NCBI GenBank assembly: GCA_036501535.1
Contig: DASYAE010000199.1
Coordinates: 1-9,932, forward strand
Direction of reading: 5' to 3'
DNA: 9,932 nucleotides
From: DASYAE01 sp036501535
GTDB taxonomy: Bacteria > Actinomycetota > Actinomycetes > Streptomycetales > Catenulisporaceae
Position numbers and translations under genes: made by a program. This document shows, piece by piece, positions 1 to 5,786 of this stretch. Under the pieces are notes generated by a model. The model was not told the origin of the DNA and ran no database searches. It worked only from the letters and a program-made list of their open reading frames with translations. How positions within the stretch are numbered: position 1 is the first letter of the stretch; every line of letters starts with the position of its first letter.

Positions 1-2
1 CC

Positions 3-56
3 CCCGGCCGCTACACCGCCCCCGACACCCTGCTCGCCTTCCTCAGCCAACTCTGA
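3..56 (+). CDS. C-terminal tail of an unidentified protein (5' end outside window)
   Basis: An open frame enters from the left edge and ends at TGA 54-56. Its last residues read GRYTAPDTLLAFLSQL. Only 17 codons are visible, so the family cannot be assigned. Codon use (third positions nearly all C or G) fits a real actinobacterial gene end. It lies directly before intron and gene debris, so a mobile-element protein is possible, but that rests on position alone. Confidence 0.35.
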   Translation, partial: PGRYTAPDTLLAFLSQL

Positions 57-142
57 AATGTCGCGCCCAACCCCGAGTACCATCACCCCGACCAGGCCGA
101 ACAGTCCGGCATCGGCATAGCCGGGCAGTCTACATATCCCAA

Positions 143-164
143 GAAATGACGACGTCGTCATTTC
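143..164. repeat. 22-bp perfect palindrome at the intron truncation point
   Basis: The half-site GAAATGACGAC (143-153) is followed at once by its exact reverse complement (154-164), with no spacer. The homology to group II intron maturases begins at about base 162, inside the right arm, so the palindrome straddles the breakpoint of the truncated intron. It could be an operator, a recombination or insertion site, or a by-product of the deletion. The sequence does not decide between these. Confidence 0.6.
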
Positions 165-602
165 CTCGGCTGGCACATCCAGCGCCACCGGAAGAAAGGG
201 ACCAACCAGCACTACGTCTACACCTATCCCGCCAAGAAGGCGTTGCGCGCCGTCATGGCGAAGGTCAAGACGCTGTGCCGACAGGTCGGCACGAACCAGC
301 CGCTCGACGCCCTGCTGAACCGGATCAACCCGGTACTGCGGGGCTGGTGCGCCTACTTCCGGCCCGGAGTGTCCTCCGCGACCTTCGCCTACCTCAGTCA
401 CTATGCGTGGCAGAGCGTATGGCGGTGGCTGCGGCGCAAACACCGCCGGTCCACCTGGAAGTCCCTTCGCCGCCGCTACTGCGGCGCCCGGTGGTGGCCC
501 ACCACGGGAGAACGGACCCTGTTCGACCCGGCGAAGGTGGGCACGACCCGCTACCGCTACCGGGGAGCAGCGATCCCGAGCCCCTGGCCGATCACGGAAT
601 AA
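162..602 (+). pseudogene. ltrA-like: Group II intron reverse transcriptase/maturase, C-terminal fragment
   Basis: The frame from about 162 to TAA 600-602 gives roughly 146 residues beginning FLGWHIQRHRKKGTNQHYVY. This matches the end of the reverse transcriptase and the maturase (GIIM) domain of actinobacterial group II intron proteins. Recognisable parts are INPVLRGWCAYFRPG, then WRWLRRKHRRSTWKSLRRRY, and the family ending YRYRGAAIPSPWP. The full family is about 400-600 residues with seven RT motifs including YADD; all of these are missing. A stop (TGA 147-149) closes the frame just upstream, and the only in-frame starts are internal (TTG 243, ATG 255). No HNH endonuclease domain follows. 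The fragment is followed by the matching intron RNA domain V, so this is the 3' remnant of one intron and not a chance similarity. It cannot support reverse transcription. Confidence 0.85.
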
Positions 603-636
603 CGACCACACGCGACACCCAGACGAGATCTGCGGA

Positions 637-734
637 GCGCCCGGTGCTCGGAGACGGGCACGCCGGGTGCGGGAAGCGGTCCGGGGAAACGGGCCGGTCG
701 ACAAGACCGGAACCGCGCCCCGGACCGACTTCAC
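637..734 (+). ncRNA. Group II intron 3' end: domain V and domain VI-like hairpin
   Basis: Bases 637-670 fold as a textbook 34-nt domain V. An 8-bp lower stem (637-644 with 663-670) carries a G·U wobble (639 with 668) in the CGC catalytic-triad position. A 2-nt bulge (661-662, CG), a 6-bp upper stem (645-650 with 655-660) and a GNRA loop GAGA (651-654) complete it. Downstream, 678-686 pairs perfectly with 718-726, enclosing a smaller hairpin (694-699 with 705-710), as expected for domain VI. The tail GACTTCAC (727-734) ends in AC, which fits the usual AY 3' splice end, with A728 a possible branch point. Domains I-IV and the 5' splice site are absent, so the intron cannot splice. The exact 3' end is uncertain by a few bases. 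Confidence 0.75.
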
Positions 735-1352
735 CGCGATCTGTTCGAGTTCCTGCCCGCCCCGGGCCGCGCCACCCTCGACCTCGGCTGCGGCGAGGGC
801 CGGCTCACCCGCGACCTGGCCGAGCACGGTCACCGGGTGGTCGGCGTCGACATCTCGGCAACGCTGATCGAGGCGGCGCGCGAGGCTCATCCCGGCGGGG
901 AGTACCAAATCGCCGACGCCGCGCGCACGCCCTTCGCCGACGCTTCGTTCGACCTCGTCGTCGCCTACAACAGCCTGATGGACATCGACGACATGCCGGG
1001 CGCGGTGCGCGAGGCGGCGCGGTTGCTGGAGCCGGGCGGTCGGCTCGCCGTCTCGATCCTGCATCCCGCGAACAGCGGCCGCACCACCGGCGAGGGCGAC
1101 GAGACCGGCTTTGTGGTGGACCGCCGCTACTTCGAGCACCGGCGTACCCGCGAGCACACCGAGCGCGACGGGATCCCCATGGTCTTCGCCAGCTACCGGC
1201 GCCCGCTGAGCGCCTACACCGCCGCGCTCGAGCAGGCCGGCCTGCTGATCGAGGCGGTCCGCGAGCCGGTCGCCACCCGCGCGGACGGCTCGGCGAGCCC
1301 GCTGCCCTGGCACCTGTGGATCAGGGCGCTGCTTCCGGCCGGCGGCCGCTGA
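735..1352 (+). pseudogene. SAM-dependent class I methyltransferase, N-terminally truncated
   Basis: From base 735 the frame reads RDLFEFLPAPG, then SAM motif I LDLGCGEGRLTRDLAEHG and the acidic end of strand 2, VVGVDIS. Further motifs include FADASFDLVVAYNSLMDIDD (motif II/post I) and LLEPGGRLAVSILHP, the usual motif III region. The stop is TGA 1350-1352. About 205 residues remain; relatives normally have some 30 more at the N-terminus. No ATG, GTG or TTG occurs in this frame between the maturase stop at 602 and GTG 837, and GTG 837 lies after the glycine loop, so it would give a protein unable to bind SAM. The gene body starts where the group II intron ends, so I infer that intron insertion followed by deletion removed the first exon and promoter. 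The substrate is unknown. Confidence 0.75.
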
Positions 1353-1364
1353 GCGCGGCGGACC

Positions 1365-1794
1365 GTGGGCGAGGCGCCGGGCATGGCGGATCCGCGGGCG
1401 GTCGTGCTGGTGGAGGGGAACGGAGCGCTTCGTACGGCGCGGCCTGGAGCGGGCCGGGCTCGTCGGGCCGATGCCGGAGCCGGACCGGCCGCGGCTCGAG
1501 GCGCTCGGCTTCTTCGCCTGCTCGGCCGACCTGGAGGACGAGCTGATCCGGGCGGTCGGGCCGCCCGCCGCGGAGCGGTTGGTCGAGGCGGAGGGGCAGC
1601 TGCGCTCCTTCCGCACGCTGCAGAACCAGCCCGCGCAGCGCGCCCGCAGCCTGCACGACCAACTTCGTCGGCTGATGAGCGGGCGGTCGGGCGGCAAGGA
1701 GCGTTACGCGGCGCTGATGGCCGGCGCGGTGGCGCTCGACCGGGTGCCGCGCCCGCTGGCAGAGGTGCTGGCGTACATCTGCGCGGCCAACTGA
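1365..1794 (+). pseudogene. TOPRIM (OLD-type endonuclease-like) protein, internally deleted and frameshifted
   Basis: Starting at GTG 1365 or ATG 1383, the frame encodes DPRAVVLVEGN, the first strand and catalytic-Glu motif of TOPRIM domains. At about 1421-1423 the homology jumps to another frame, ERFVRRGLERAGLVGPMPEP. That leads to the family's C-terminal part, LEALGFFACSADLEDELIRA, and ends RPLAEVLAYICAAN with TGA 1792-1794. In intact actinobacterial relatives, as I recall them, roughly 60-80 residues including the DxD metal motif lie between these two parts. The gene therefore has an internal deletion that also breaks the frame. A pipeline may call 1471-1794 as a small hypothetical protein; that start has no convincing ribosome site. 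Family assignment is from recall of the conserved C-terminus. The broken state follows directly from the two frames. Confidence 0.65.
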
Positions 1795-1805
1795 CTTTCG
1801 GAACC

Positions 1806-1832
1806 GTGGATCATGGAACTGTGAATCATGGA
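1806..1832 (+). repeat. Short direct repeat upstream of the kinase
   Basis: GTGGATCATGGA (1806-1817) recurs as GTGAATCATGGA (1821-1832), 11 of 12 bases identical and 15 bp apart. It lies 20-45 bp before the proposed kinase -10 box. It may be a regulator-binding site; nothing else supports a function. Confidence 0.4.
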
Positions 1833-1851
1833 TCTGCGTTCCGCGTCCGGT

Positions 1852-1857
1852 TATCGT
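1852..1857 (+). promoter_or_regulatory. Putative -10 box (TATCGT) for leaderless kinase transcript
   Basis: TATCGT fits TANNNT and ends 7 nt before ATG 1865, the spacing expected if transcription starts at the start codon. No Shine-Dalgarno is seen before this ATG. No clear -35 box is visible. Confidence 0.4.
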
Positions 1858-1864
1858 GTACGGC

Positions 1865-3463
1865 ATGGTGGGGTCGGTCGGAGGCGTGGTGGCCGGGCGG
1901 TACCGGCTGACCGGCGAGATCGGGTGCGGCGGCATGGGCCGCGTGTGGCGCGCCTTCGACGAGACCATCGAGCGGGACGTAGCACTCAAGGAGCTGCTTT
2001 TACCCGCCGGCCTCACCGAACCGCAGCGGACGGACCTGCTGGCGCGCATGCTGAACGAGGCGCGGGCGGCGGGGCGCCTGCACCACCCCGGGATCGTGAC
2101 CGTGTACGACGTGGTGCAGCACGACGGCGCCCCGTGGATCGTGATGGAGCTGATCGCCGGCGCCTCGCTGGCCGAGCAGACCGGCCGGCGGGACTGGCGG
2201 GAGGCGGCCCGGATCGGCGCGCAGATCGCGCAGGCCCTCGCGCACGCGCACAAGGCCGGGATCCTGCACCGGGACCTCAAGCCGGACAACGTCCTGCTGG
2301 ACGGCGAGCGCACCGTGCTCACGGACTTCGGCACCGCGCGGATGCTGGGCGCGACGAGCCGGCTGACCGTGGCCGGGGTGGTGGTCGGCACGCTGGACTT
2401 CATGTCCCCGGAACGGCTCGAGGGCCGCGACGCGCAGCCGCCGGGCGCGGAGGACATGTGGAGCCTCGGGGCGACTCTGTACACGATGGTCGAGGGCAGC
2501 CCGCCCTTCGCGGCGCCGACCCCGACCGCGCAGCTGACCAGGATCCTGACCGGCGCCGTTCCGCCCGCCGACCACGCCGGGGAGCTCGCCGGGCTGATCA
2601 GCTCCCTGCTGAGCAGGGACGCCGGCGGCCGGCCGACCGCACAGCAGGCCGCGGTCGAGCTGCAGCGCCTCGCGCAAAGTCCTTGGCCGGTCGCGGACGC
2701 GGACTCGGACACGATGCCTGCGACGCCGGTCTGGAGACGGCACGGGCAGTCTCCGGCGCAGCATCAGGAACCGATGATCGCCGTGTCGCTACAGCAAGGT
2801 CCTTTGCCCTCGCCGGCGCAGGCGCAGACGCAGTCGCCGGGGAAGTCCGCGCCCCGGCGCGCCACGCTCCGCGGATGGCGGATCCCACTCGCCGTGCGTA
2901 TCGGCGTACCAGTGTTCGTGCTTGTGGCCGGCGTCATTCTGGGTACGGTCGGCTACCAGGCGCTCAATCCGCCGAGTGCGGTCGGCGGCACCGGCCCTCG
3001 GCGGCGTGCCGGTCTCCAGCCTCTCCTGCCCGACCGCCGGCTTCTGCGAAGCAGTGGAAGACGACGGCACGCTGCATACCTTCGCAAACGGCGCATGGTC
3101 GTCCGGTGGCGGCCCGGCCACCTCCGACCTGTTCCAGTCCGTCTCGTGCGCGGGGACCGCGTTCTGCGGCCTGGCCAGCCAGAGCACCTCTGTCTACGCT
3201 TACGTACTCACTGGTGGCACCTGGACGCCGACCGCACCCGTCGTCTCGAACGGCGGCATCGACGTCGCCTCCATCTCGTGCCCGCAGACCGGTTTCTGCC
3301 TGGCCGTCGACGCAGACGATGTGTACATCTACCAGAACGGAAGCTGGTCGCTGGGCTCGAGGGTCGCGGACCTGACCGGGAACGGGCTCTTGTTCGTCTC
3401 GTGCGTGTCGGCGGCGTGGTGCCTGGCCATGACCGCCGGCGGCGCAACATATACGTATCTTGA
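1865..3463 (+). CDS. Receptor-type Ser/Thr protein kinase (frameshifted after the membrane helix)
   Basis: Residues 1-275 form a Hanks-type kinase. Visible are the glycine loop GCGGMG (20-25), catalytic Lys42 in VALKEL, the probable helix-C Glu65, HRDLKPDN (135-142), DFG (154-156) and SPE (181-183), so all key residues for activity are present. A Pro/Gln-rich juxtamembrane linker (about 276-338) leads to one membrane helix at about 340-362. The kinase should therefore be cytoplasmic and the rest outside. At about base 2996 a single extra C shifts the frame; read literally, the protein ends in some 160 Arg/Pro-rich residues at TGA 3461-3463, which look like noise. Removing one base restores a single protein of about 649 residues ending at 3815. 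GTG 1856 is an alternative start, but the -10 box favours ATG 1865. No PASTA domains are present. Target and ligand are unknown. Confidence 0.85.
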   Translation: MVGSVGGVVAGRYRLTGEIGCGGMGRVWRAFDETIERDVALKELLLPAGLTEPQRTDLLARMLNEARAAGRLHHPGIVTVYDVVQHDGAPWIVMELIAGASLAEQTGRRDWREAARIGAQIAQALAHAHKAGILHRDLKPDNVLLDGERTVLTDFGTARMLGATSRLTVAGVVVGTLDFMSPERLEGRDAQPPGAEDMWSLGATLYTMVEGSPPFAAPTPTAQLTRILTGAVPPADHAGELAGLISSLLSRDAGGRPTAQQAAVELQRLAQSPWPVADADSDTMPATPVWRRHGQSPAQHQEPMIAVSLQQGPLPSPAQAQTQSPGKSAPRRATLRGWRIPLAVRIGVPVFVLVAGVILGTVGYQALNPPSAVGGTGPRRRAGLQPLLPDRRLLRSSGRRRHAAYLRKRRMVVRWRPGHLRPVPVRLVRGDRVLRPGQPEHLCLRLRTHWWHLDADRTRRLERRHRRRLHLVPADRFLPGRRRRRCVHLPERKLVAGLEGRGPDRERALVRLVRVGGVVPGHDRRRRNIYVS

Positions 3464-3815
3464 TGGCAACTGGGCTCCCGGGGCGGTGCTGCACCAGTTC
3501 GACATATCGCAGCAGTTGCAGTCGCTGTCGTGCGCGAGTGCGTCACTGTGCATCGCCTCCGACGGGGCGGGCGCGTACGTCTTCTCCGGGGCCTCGTGGA
3601 GTTTCTGGCCGCTCGACGCGTCTCGGGACTCCAGCGCCGTCTCGTGCCAGCTGAACGGGTTCTGCTTCGTCGCCGCCGCGAGCGATGACACGGCCGAGTA
3701 CTTCGGGGGCCGTTGGTCGACGGCGGCCGGTCCCTCGCTGTCCAGCGTCTCGTGCGCATCGACGGACTACTGCATGGGCCTGACCTACTCGGGCTCCGCG
3801 TATGTCTATCAGTGA
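2997..3815 (+). pseudogene. Out-of-frame extracytoplasmic sensor domain of the kinase (seven Cys-x5-Cys repeats)
   Basis: The frame starting LGGVPVSSLSC continues to TGA 3813-3815. It holds seven copies of an S-C-x5-C unit: SCPTAGFC, SCAGTAFC, SCPQTGFC, SCVSAAWC, SCASASLC, SCQLNGFC and SCASTDYC. Their first Cys codons are at 3027, 3147, 3279, 3402, 3531, 3645 and 3753, 36-44 residues apart. Most units continue with a Y-x-(Y/F)-x-G-x-W-like strand. Seven such units suggest a seven-bladed beta-propeller with a disulfide in each blade, suited to the outside of the membrane. The domain has no start of its own: the first ATG in this frame (2922) lies inside the sequence coding the membrane helix in the other frame. 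It is best read as the second half of the kinase gene, separated by an indel or sequencing error. Confidence 0.75.
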
Positions 3816-3912
3816 GTCTGCCGACGCGACCGGCGCGATCGGGATGCGCTGGGTACTGCTCGGCACACTCTCCGCGAACGCCGCCGCAGTCGCGGGAGCG
3901 CTCGTAGCCTAG
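3802..3912 (+). CDS. Possible 36-residue hydrophobic small protein
   Basis: ATG 3802 overlaps the last 14 bases of the sensor-domain frame and runs to TAG 3910-3912. The product starts MSISESADATGAIGMRW and continues with a hydrophobic Leu/Ala/Val-rich stretch that could span a membrane. No ribosome site is evident, and I know no family for it. Open frames of this length arise easily at high GC, so this is only a candidate. Confidence 0.15.
   Translation: MSISESADATGAIGMRWVLLGTLSANAAAVAGALVA
3905..3910 (+). promoter_or_regulatory. Putative -10 box (TAGCCT) for leaderless VOC gene
   Basis: TAGCCT ends exactly 6 nt before ATG 3917, placing transcription start at or beside the A of the start codon. 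Only a weak AGG precedes the ATG. No clear -35 box is visible. Confidence 0.45.
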
Positions 3913-3916
3913 GCGC

Positions 3917-4333
3917 ATGTTTTTCAGTCCACAGATCAACTACTACGTCGCCGATGTCGAGACGTCGGCGCGCTTCTACTGCGTGCTGCTCGATTTCATC
4001 GAGACCTTCCGCACGCCCCAGACCGGTGCGCCGGAGCACGTCGAACTGCGGCTCGGCGACCTGACCCTGGGCGTGGCCTCGGTCGACTCGCTGCGCGACG
4101 TGCACGGCATCGACGTCGGCAGCGCCGGGTCGCCCCGGGCCGAGCTCGTCCTGTGGACCGCCGACGTCGACAAGGCGTACGCCGGCCTCCTCACCCAGGG
4201 CGCGGCCCCGCTCAGCCCGCCGCACGACTTCCTGGACGGCGCGCTGCGCTCGGCCTGGGTCGCCGATCCCGACGGCAATCCGGTGCAGCTCGTCATGCGC
4301 CAGAAGACCTCCGCCGGCACCGAAGGAGCCTGA
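3917..4333 (+). CDS. VOC-family (glyoxalase/bleomycin-resistance fold) protein
   Basis: This 138-residue protein has the length and pattern of a two-module VOC protein. It opens with MFFSPQINYYVADVETSARFY, the beta-alpha start typical of the fold. The middle repeat begins AELVLWTADVDKAYAGL (about 75-91), and the C-terminal signature WVADPDGNPVQLV is at 114-126. In metal-dependent members the last position of NPxE is a Glu ligand; here it is Gln124, so catalytic metal binding as in glyoxalase I is doubtful. A binding or resistance role, or an unknown dioxygenase-like activity, is equally possible. A predicted leaderless start supports ATG 3917. It is followed by short tandem repeats and the convergent TetR gene 59 bp away. 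The substrate is unknown. Confidence 0.85.
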   Translation: MFFSPQINYYVADVETSARFYCVLLDFIETFRTPQTGAPEHVELRLGDLTLGVASVDSLRDVHGIDVGSAGSPRAELVLWTADVDKAYAGLLTQGAAPLSPPHDFLDGALRSAWVADPDGNPVQLVMRQKTSAGTEGA

Positions 4334-4348
4334 TCCCGGCGCCGAGTA

Positions 4349-4399
4349 TCGGATTCACCGGTCGGATTCACCGGCCTGGTACACCTGTCGGATCACCGG
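4349..4399. repeat. 13-bp direct repeats in the VOC–TetR convergent gap
   Basis: TCGGATTCACCGG occurs perfectly at 4349-4361 and 4362-4374. A third copy lacking one T (TCGGATCACCGG) is at 4388-4399, exactly two 13-bp periods further on. The unit between (4375-4387, CCTGGTACACCTG) is unrelated. The third copy runs across the stop codon of the TetR gene. Each CCGGT/ACCGG pair can also form a small stem, so this could be a weak bidirectional terminator or a protein-binding array. Confidence 0.6.
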
Positions 4400-4977
4400 T
4401 TCGTCTCGGCGGTGATGTGGTCGAACAGGCCCGGGCGGATCCTGGTGCGCGCTTCCAGCGCCCACGGCTCGTCCAGGCCGCGCAGGTCGAGCGCGGCGCT
4501 GTTGTTGAGCAGCATCCCGAAGGCCAGGAACGTCTTGACGGTGACCGGGTCGAGCCCGGTGATCGCGCTGACGGTCTGCCACATCCGGCCGAAGCTGGCC
4601 CGCACCGCGTCGCGCACCTCGGCGTCGCCGGCCGCGGCGAAGCCCTGGAGCTGCAGCAGCAGCCCGGTCTGGTCGCCGAGCATGGCGTCGTAGTGCGCGC
4701 CCATCTGGGCCAGCGCCTCCCGCCCGGCGGCCGTCCCGGCGGCCTCCCGCATGCCTTCGGTCATCCGGTCGAACGCCGCGCCGACCACTTGGAGGAACAG
4801 CTGCTTCTTCGTCCCGAACAGCCGGAACACGTACGCCTGGGTGATCTCCGCCCGCCGTGCGATCGTCTCGGTCGACACGCCGTGCAGCCCGGCGGCCGCG
4901 AACTCCTGCGCGGCGATCTGCAGGATCTGCTCGCGCCGCTGCTGCGCGGTCATCCGTCTGGTCGGTGTCGGCTCCAC
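4393..4977 (-). CDS. TetR/AcrR-family transcriptional regulator
   Basis: The 194-residue product begins with an N-terminal TetR domain: RREQILQIAAQEFAAAG (14-30), then the helix-turn-helix VSTETIARRAEITQAYVFRLFGTK (34-57) and the usual KKQLFLQVV helix. Residues 70-194 form a helical ligand-binding and dimer domain containing LLLQLQGFAAAGD and FLAFGMLLNNSAAL. Proteins of this look often repress multidrug exporters, but no transporter is nearby. GTG 4977 is chosen because an in-frame TAG lies 9-12 nt upstream and a TAGCAT box sits at leaderless spacing; ATG 4953 is the next choice. A dyad at 5003-5022 covers the likely -35 position, so self-repression is likely. It is divergent from the DUF6304-like gene. 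Confidence 0.9.
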   Translation of the reverse strand: MEPTPTRRMTAQQRREQILQIAAQEFAAAGLHGVSTETIARRAEITQAYVFRLFGTKKQLFLQVVGAAFDRMTEGMREAAGTAAGREALAQMGAHYDAMLGDQTGLLLQLQGFAAAGDAEVRDAVRASFGRMWQTVSAITGLDPVTVKTFLAFGMLLNNSAALDLRGLDEPWALEARTRIRPGLFDHITAETNR

Positions 4978-4983
4978 AGCGAC

Positions 4984-4989
4984 ATGCTA
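4984..4989 (-). promoter_or_regulatory. Putative -10 box (TAGCAT) for leaderless TetR gene
   Basis: On the reverse strand TAGCAT ends 6 nt before GTG 4977. A weak -35-like TTAGTC (5012-5007) lies 17 bp further upstream, inside the proposed operator. Confidence 0.45.
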
Positions 4990-5002
4990 CTGGGCACGTT
5001 AC

Positions 5003-5022
5003 TGGTGACTAACCGGTCACCA
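5003..5022. promoter_or_regulatory. Putative TetR operator (inverted repeat)
   Basis: TGGTGAC (5003-5009) and its exact reverse complement GTCACCA (5016-5022) flank a 6-bp spacer, TAACCG. The 20-bp dyad has the size usual for TetR operators. It sits in the divergent intergenic region over the likely -35 position of the TetR gene and 54 bp before the start of the forward gene. Binding by the adjacent regulator is inferred. Confidence 0.55.
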
Positions 5023-5064
5023 TCCGGTGGTCGACAGCGCGGCCCAGTCCGGCCGCGACGAGGA

Positions 5065-5070
5065 TACTGT
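5065..5070 (+). promoter_or_regulatory. Putative -10 box (TACTGT) for the DUF6304-like gene
   Basis: TACTGT ends 5 nt before ATG 5076; the overlapping GATACT (5063-5068) is an alternative. Either places transcription start close to the start codon. No Shine-Dalgarno is visible. Confidence 0.35.
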
Positions 5071-5075
5071 GCCGT

Positions 5076-5786
5076 ATGTCGGACAAGCCGATAAGCGAGC
5101 TGATGTACGCGCCGCCGCAGGTCTATTCGGCGGTCGTCACGGATCGGTGGGGCAGCACCGAGACCACCCTGGTCAACGACGGTCAGACCTGGACGCTGGG
5201 GCTGCGCGGCCGCACCTTCTCGGGCGAGACGCTGGACGGGCTCGACCTGGTCTCGCCGCTCTCGCGGTCCGCCGAGCCGCTGCCGGACCTCGACGACGGC
5301 ACGCTGTGCTCCTACACCCTCGAGTGGCGCATGCCGATAAGGGTCCTGCTGCTCGTCGGCGCGGCCGGGGCGGGGCGCGGCTCCGGCCGCATCATGGCCC
5401 CGCTGGACTGCCGCCTCGTGCTCGGCCCGGAACTCGGCCCCGGCGGCGCGCCGAAGGAGGACCTGGTCCTGGCGCTGCGCCTGCCGACCGGGGCGGTCGC
5501 GACGCGCCGGGTCCACGGCTTCTTCGACGACGCGCTGCTCGACCTCCAGCGCCAGATCGCCGGCCGGGCCCGGATCGAGGCCTGCATCACCTGCGCGTTC
5601 GGCAGCTTCCAGCCCGGCGGCGGCGGCCTGATCGGGACCATGGGCTGCTTCCGCGACTGCAAGGACGCCTATCGCGCCGTCAGATCCAAGAGCGAGCGCT
5701 TCGCCATCTGGGGCCGCAAGACCGGGTACGTGCAGGAGACGTTCCACTGTCCGCAATATGAGCCGGACAAGTCCACTACGAGGTAG
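5076..5786 (+). CDS. DUF6304-like hypothetical protein with Cys-rich C-terminal motif
   Basis: The 236-residue protein has no signal peptide or clear membrane helix. The first half is beta-rich and repetitive in turns (WTLGLRGRTFSGETLDGLDL). The most family-like part is near the C-terminus: CITCAFGSF (170-178), GTMGCFRDCKDAYRAVRSKS (188-206) and HCPQY (224-228). Cys170, Cys173, Cys191 and Cys195 could form a metal site, although the region also contains the likely active or binding loop. I associate this C-terminal pattern with actinobacterial DUF6304 proteins from memory only; the function is unknown. ATG 5076 follows a possible leaderless -10 box. The gene is divergent from the TetR gene, and its last 11 bases overlap the end of the convergent gene downstream. 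Confidence 0.75.
   Translation: MSDKPISELMYAPPQVYSAVVTDRWGSTETTLVNDGQTWTLGLRGRTFSGETLDGLDLVSPLSRSAEPLPDLDDGTLCSYTLEWRMPIRVLLLVGAAGAGRGSGRIMAPLDCRLVLGPELGPGGAPKEDLVLALRLPTGAVATRRVHGFFDDALLDLQRQIAGRARIEACITCAFGSFQPGGGGLIGTMGCFRDCKDAYRAVRSKSERFAIWGRKTGYVQETFHCPQYEPDKSTTR

Noticed and set aside
146..1546. 466-codon forward open frame across intron, methyltransferase and TOPRIM
   Set aside because: It runs out of frame with all three recognised proteins and is rich in Arg/Pro/Gly without motifs.
1321..2712. 463-codon reverse-strand open frame
   Set aside because: It lies opposite the TOPRIM remnant and the well-supported kinase, has low-complexity Ser/Arg/Pro composition and no recognisable domain. 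It is a high-GC shadow.
2990..3003. Programmed +1 frameshift in the kinase gene
   Set aside because: There is no stop or rare codon in the shift position and no good re-pairing after the slip; an indel in the CCC run is simpler.
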